This document shows positions 4,717 to 8,289 of a stretch of DNA of 8,289 bases, piece after piece. The position numbers and the translations under genes are program-made. Numbering within the stretch: position 1 is the first letter of the stretch; every line of letters starts with the position of its first letter. Source of the DNA: CAZVYN01 sp964631125. GTDB lineage: Bacteria; Eisenbacteria; RBG-16-71-46; CAIMUX01. Under the pieces are notes generated by a model. It worked only from the letters and a program-made list of their open reading frames with translations. It made no database searches and was not told where the DNA came from. Where the stretch lies: positions 1 through 8,289 of the forward strand of contig CAZVYN010000114.1 of the NCBI GenBank assembly GCA_964631125.1. The letters run 5' to 3'.

Positions 4717-7700
4717 CGCCGGCGGATGCACCGGTCGGCGCGCCCCTTGCCGCCACGGGAGCGGCGCGCGCCCCAAGCCCCAGTCGAGCACGGAACGGAG
4801 CCGCACGACTGCTTTTTCGGCCAGGATGTAGAAGGTCGGGAGCACGAGGAGCGTGAGCGCCGTCCCGACGACGAGCCCGCCGAAGAGTGCGCGCGCCATC
4901 GGGAAGTACTGAGCTTGGCCCACGCCGTCATCGCCGAGCGCGAGCGGGATGAGTCCGAGCGCCGTGGTGCCCGCCGTCATCAGGATCGGGCGGAAACGCT
5001 CGTCGGCGCCCATGCGGATAGCGTCCGCGCGTGACATCCCGGCGCGGCGGTGATTGTTGACGTGATCGATGAGCACGATCCCGTTGTTCACGATCACGCC
5101 GATCAGGATGACGACCCCGATCATCGCCATGATGTTGAGCGGCGTGTTCGTCAGGATGAGCATCCAGATCACGCCGAGCACGGCGAACGGCACGCACATC
5201 ATGATGACGAGCGGATGGAGGAGCGACTCGAAGAGCGCCGCCATGACGAAGTAGACCAGGAGCAGCGCCAAGAGGATATCGAGACCGAGCGTGCTCTGCT
5301 GTTCTTGGGCGTTGCGCATCTCGCGGCCGAACGACCAGGAGTACCCGGGCGGCAGGTCGAGGCTGGCGAGAGTGGCGCGGATCTCGTCCATCACGTCGCC
5401 GAACTCCTCGCCTTCGTAACTGCCGATGATGCTGCGCGCCGTCTTCTGGTTCTCGCGGTGGATCTGGGTCGGCGTGCGTCCCATCTCGAAACTGGCCACC
5501 TGCCCGAGCTGCACCGGCCGCCCCTCGTGGGACGAGACCGGGAGCGAGGCGAGGCTCTCCAGATTCCGCCGGTCCGACGGCTCCAGCACGATGGCCATCT
5601 GGACTTCGCGCTCCGCCGTCTGGAACTCACGCAAGGCGACGCCGCGGAAGGTGAGTCCCATGATCTCGGAGAGTTGCAGCGGATCGAGTCCGTAGAGCGC
5701 CGCGCGGGAGCGGTCGAGGATGATGCGAACTTCCTCGCCGCCGCGGTCGGCGTCGCTGCGCAGGTCGTGGAGACCGTCGATGAGCACGAGGCGCCGACGC
5801 ACTTCGTCGCAGTAGCGATCGAGGAGGTCACCGTCCTCACCGAAAACGGTGACCTGCACCCGCTGAGCGCCGCGTCCCGCCTCCTCGTCTTCACCCAGGC
5901 GGTAGGCCACCCCGGCCTGCACCGGCAGGTTCTTCCGCAGGTACTCGCGGAGCTCCTTCATCCCCTTCTCGCTCCTGTCGCGATCCGGTTCGAAGTAGAG
6001 CCGGAGCATGGCGTCGTTGTCGGCGAAGAAGGCGTAGACCGACTCGACGCCGAGCGAGTCCTGCTTGGCGATGAGGAACTTCTCCGCCACCAGGAGCTGC
6101 TCTTTGGTGCGATAGACGTTCGAGTTGTCGGAGAGTTCGAACTGGACGCGGAGGTGGTCGACCTTCATGCCGCGGTCCGAGTCCGGATCCGGCTTGAACT
6201 TGGTCACCGCCATCAGGCCGACCGTGACGAGGAGAACGGCCGGCAGCAGGAGGAACCCGGTTCTCCGGGGATGCCGAATCGCCGCCCACTCCAAGAGCCG
6301 CAGGTACCCGAGGCGCATCTTCGTCAGCAGGCGGAACTCCTGGATCGGCTTCTCCGCTTTGACCCGTGAGGCGAAGAGCGGCACCAGCGTGAGACAGGCC
6401 AGGAGCGAGAAGAGGAGCGTGACGGTGATGGTGACGCCCACTTCGGCCAGCCAGACCGTCAGTTCGTCTCCTTTCGAGAAGATGACCGGGGCGAAGACGA
6501 TGACGGAGGTGCAGGTGGACGCGGTCACCGCCAGCGCGACTTCCTTGGCGCCGAGGCGCGTCGCCTCCATCGGCGATTTGCCCCGTTGCTGCCAGGAGTG
6601 GATCGCCTCCAGCACCACGATGGCGTTGTCGACCAACATCCCGACGGCGAGCATCAATCCCATCATGGTGAGGACGTTGAGCGTGCGGTTGGTCAGATAG
6701 AGGAACGCGCAGCAGCCGATGATGGAGAAGGGGATGGCGATCGAGACGATCAGGGTCGAGCGCCACCGCCGCAGGAAGAGGAACAGAACCGAGACCGCGA
6801 GCAACGATCCGACCACACCGGACTCCAAGAGACCGCGCAGCGAACCGGTGATCTGCTCCGCCTGGTCGAAGAAGACGATGATCTCGACCCCCTCCAGCGC
6901 CGGATCGCGGCGGATCTCGGTCAGGGCCGCCTGCACGCGACGGGAGACCTCGACGATGTTCGCCCCCGACGCCTTCTGAATGGAGAAGGCGATGGCCGGC
7001 TCTCCGTTGAGGCGCCGGTAGTAGGTCGGGGCCGGTTCGCCCCAGACGATCTCCGCCACCTCGTCGAGCCGAACGCCCGCGGCGTTGACCGGAAGGCCCT
7101 TGATCTCCTCGAGGTCGCGAAAGTGCCCGAGACTGCGTACGAGGATGCGTTGCCGCCCGTTGCGCACCTGGCCGACGGAGAGATCGACGTTGTTCCCGTT
7201 CAGCTCACGGAAGAGCCGATCGACCGGGACGTTGTGTTGGAGGATCTTCTCCATCCGCAGATAGATGGTGACCTGCTGCGGCGCGACCCCGTCGACCGTG
7301 ACCTGGCCGACCCCCTCGATCCGCTCCAAGGTCTGGATGACGCGCCGATCGAGCAACTCGTAGGAGCCGGAGAGATCGCGTCCCTTCGCGCTGATGCGAC
7401 CCTCGAGGATCGGGATGTCGTTCGTGTTGAAGGTGAAGAGGAACGTGTCGCGCAGGTCCTTGGGGAGATTCGGGCGGACCTGGTCCAGCTTCTCGCGCAC
7501 CTCCATCCGCAGGACGTCGACCGGCCGGCCGAACTCGAACTCCACGCCGACGAACGCGCCCGACTGATCGCAGTTGGCAAAGACCTCCTTGACGTCGCCG
7601 AGCGTCGCCATGACCTCTTCGATCGGCCGAGCGATCTCCCGCTCGCTCTGCTCCGGCATGGCGTTGGGGTAGGGCGCCCAGACTCCGATGAACGGAAAGT

Positions 7701-7821
7701 CGACCTGCGGCAGGAAATCCAGCTTGAGGCGCGACGCGCTGACCAGGCCCAAGACCGCGATGGCGGCGGCCAGCATGATGACCGTGACCGGCCTGCGGAC
7801 GGAGAAGTCGGGGAGGCTCAC
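4702..7821 (-). CDS. RND efflux pump permease (HAE1/AcrB superfamily), complete
   Basis: A 1039-residue inner-membrane RND transporter of usual length, which would use the proton gradient to export substrates through a fusion protein and an outer-membrane channel. The N-terminal FSVRRPV and first helix (about 13-29) are typical, as is the FLPQVDFP segment. Helices 2-6 lie about 334-480, a second helix begins the C-terminal half near 523-540, and helices 8-12 lie about 847-1000, with periplasmic domains between. The helix-4 motif is VGMLVDNAIVVLE (D398, N399), and helix 10 has GVIVNNGIVLID (N912, N913). Thus only one of the three AcrB relay residues (Asp-Asp-Lys) is kept, as in SwrC-like pumps. 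It starts with GTG at 7821, overlapping the stop of the preceding RND gene (GTGA), with no separate Shine-Dalgarno. The substrate class cannot be told; a drug, lipid or similar organic is more likely than a metal. Confidence 0.93.
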   Translation of the reverse strand: MSLPDFSVRRPVTVIMLAAAIAVLGLVSASRLKLDFLPQVDFPFIGVWAPYPNAMPEQSEREIARPIEEVMATLGDVKEVFANCDQSGAFVGVEFEFGRPVDVLRMEVREKLDQVRPNLPKDLRDTFLFTFNTNDIPILEGRISAKGRDLSGSYELLDRRVIQTLERIEGVGQVTVDGVAPQQVTIYLRMEKILQHNVPVDRLFRELNGNNVDLSVGQVRNGRQRILVRSLGHFRDLEEIKGLPVNAAGVRLDEVAEIVWGEPAPTYYRRLNGEPAIAFSIQKASGANIVEVSRRVQAALTEIRRDPALEGVEIIVFFDQAEQITGSLRGLLESGVVGSLLAVSVLFLFLRRWRSTLIVSIAIPFSIIGCCAFLYLTNRTLNVLTMMGLMLAVGMLVDNAIVVLEAIHSWQQRGKSPMEATRLGAKEVALAVTASTCTSVIVFAPVIFSKGDELTVWLAEVGVTITVTLLFSLLACLTLVPLFASRVKAEKPIQEFRLLTKMRLGYLRLLEWAAIRHPRRTGFLLLPAVLLVTVGLMAVTKFKPDPDSDRGMKVDHLRVQFELSDNSNVYRTKEQLLVAEKFLIAKQDSLGVESVYAFFADNDAMLRLYFEPDRDRSEKGMKELREYLRKNLPVQAGVAYRLGEDEEAGRGAQRVQVTVFGEDGDLLDRYCDEVRRRLVLIDGLHDLRSDADRGGEEVRIILDRSRAALYGLDPLQLSEIMGLTFRGVALREFQTAEREVQMAIVLEPSDRRNLESLASLPVSSHEGRPVQLGQVASFEMGRTPTQIHRENQKTARSIIGSYEGEEFGDVMDEIRATLASLDLPPGYSWSFGREMRNAQEQQSTLGLDILLALLLVYFVMAALFESLLHPLVIMMCVPFAVLGVIWMLILTNTPLNIMAMIGVVILIGVIVNNGIVLIDHVNNHRRAGMSRADAIRMGADERFRPILMTAGTTALGLIPLALGDDGVGQAQYFPMARALFGGLVVGTALTLLVLPTFYILAEKAVVRLRSVLDWGLGRAPLPWRQGARRPVHPPAPHSD

Positions 7822-8289
7822 GGACGGCGGTCCACGCTGGCGTAGACGACCGGGATCAAGACCAACGTGAGGAGCGTGGCGAAGGAGAGCCCGCCGATGA
7901 CCGCGATCGCCATCGGCGCGCGGATTTCGGCGCCTTCTCCCAGGCCGAGCGCCATCGGCGCCAGGCCGAGGACGGTCGTCGCCGTGGTCATGAAGATCGG
8001 GCGGAGGCGCGTGCGCGAGGCGTCGAGGAGCGCGCTCACCTTGTCGAGCCCTTCGCGCCGCCTCTGATTGACGAACTCGATCAGGACGATCGCGTTGTTC
8101 ACCACGATGCCGCCCAGCAAGATGACGCCGATGAGCACGACGACGCTGACCGGAGTGCGCGTGGCGGCGAGCGAGAAGACCACGCCGATCATTCCGAGCG
8201 GCACCGTCAGCATGATGACGAGCGGATGCAGGAACGACTCGAAGTTGCTCGCCATCACCAGATAGACCAGGAAGATCGAGAGCGCCGCC
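7818..8289 (-). CDS. RND efflux pump permease, C-terminal part (runs off window)
   Basis: The last 156 codons of a second RND permease; the reading frame stays open to the window edge, and the codons beyond the first possible start (AALSIFLVYLV) clearly belong to the protein, so the gene begins outside. The visible part covers the end of helix 8 (VYLVMASNFESFLHPL), helix 9, helix 10 with GGIVVNNAIVLIEFVN, the loop and helix 11 with RPIFMTTATTVLGLAPMALG, and helix 12 near the C-terminus. As in the next gene, the lysine of AcrB helix 10 is replaced by Asn. The two proteins are similar but clearly different in sequence, so they are paralogues rather than a recent duplication. The tandem arrangement resembles two-permease systems such as MdtBC. 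A membrane fusion protein gene would be expected further upstream. Confidence 0.92.
   Translation of the reverse strand, partial: AALSIFLVYLVMASNFESFLHPLVIMLTVPLGMIGVVFSLAATRTPVSVVVLIGVILLGGIVVNNAIVLIEFVNQRRREGLDKVSALLDASRTRLRPIFMTTATTVLGLAPMALGLGEGAEIRAPMAIAVIGGLSFATLLTLVLIPVVYASVDRRP

Noticed and set aside
5050..7845. Long plus-strand open frames of about 420-440 codons (5050-6369 and 6586-7845) opposite the RND gene
   Set aside because: Both are antisense shadows of a conserved RND coding sequence. They are rich in Asp, Glu, His, Arg and Val with no recognisable domain or ribosome-binding site.
4702..8289. One RND gene broken by a frameshift into two frames near 7820
   Set aside because: The upstream part ends with a normal RND C-terminus after helix 12, and the downstream part starts with a normal RND N-terminus. 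They are two genes overlapping by GTGA.

Overview
This is a GC-rich chromosomal window from a diderm (Gram-negative-type) bacterium. The diderm reading rests on a lipoprotein and tandem RND efflux-pump subunits. Coding is dense, with 1- to 4-nt overlaps between genes of the same block and no transposase, phage, tRNA, rRNA or CRISPR. I cannot name the species. A paired UbiA/UbiX set and the high GC would suit an uncultured menaquinone-making lineage (for example Acidobacteriota- or Eisenbacteria-like), but that is only inference.

Layout from left to right, in four blocks of alternating strand. (1) 47-1521 (+): a DUF4188 / af470-like monooxygenase-fold protein, then an extradiol dioxygenase of the YgiD/LigB family. 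The dioxygenase has a clear twin-arginine signal and a second possible start with its own ribosome-binding site just past the predicted signal cleavage point. (2) 3091-1563 (-): a UbiA-type polyprenyltransferase overlapping by ATGA the prenyl-FMN synthase UbiX; together they look like a quinone-biosynthesis pair. (3) 3214-4675 (+): bacterioferritin-associated ferredoxin (bfd), bacterioferritin (bfr) and a thioredoxin-fold lipoprotein with a CGHC site, packed with an ATGA overlap and a 5-nt gap. This is an iron storage and release operon with an unexpected extracytoplasmic redox protein as third member. (4) 8289-4702 (-): the C-terminal end of one RND permease, overlapping by GTGA a complete 1039-residue RND permease. 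The window ends inside the first pump.

Blocks 1/2 and 3/4 converge with gaps of only 41 and 26 nt and no convincing terminator. Blocks 2/3 diverge from a 122-nt region that must hold the promoters for both the quinone and the iron operons. Most of the window is ordinary core metabolism and transport. The parts most worth a second look are the Tat signal plus internal start of the dioxygenase, its pairing with DUF4188, and the lipoprotein thioredoxin tied to bfd-bfr. I see no evidence for a wholly new multi-gene system.
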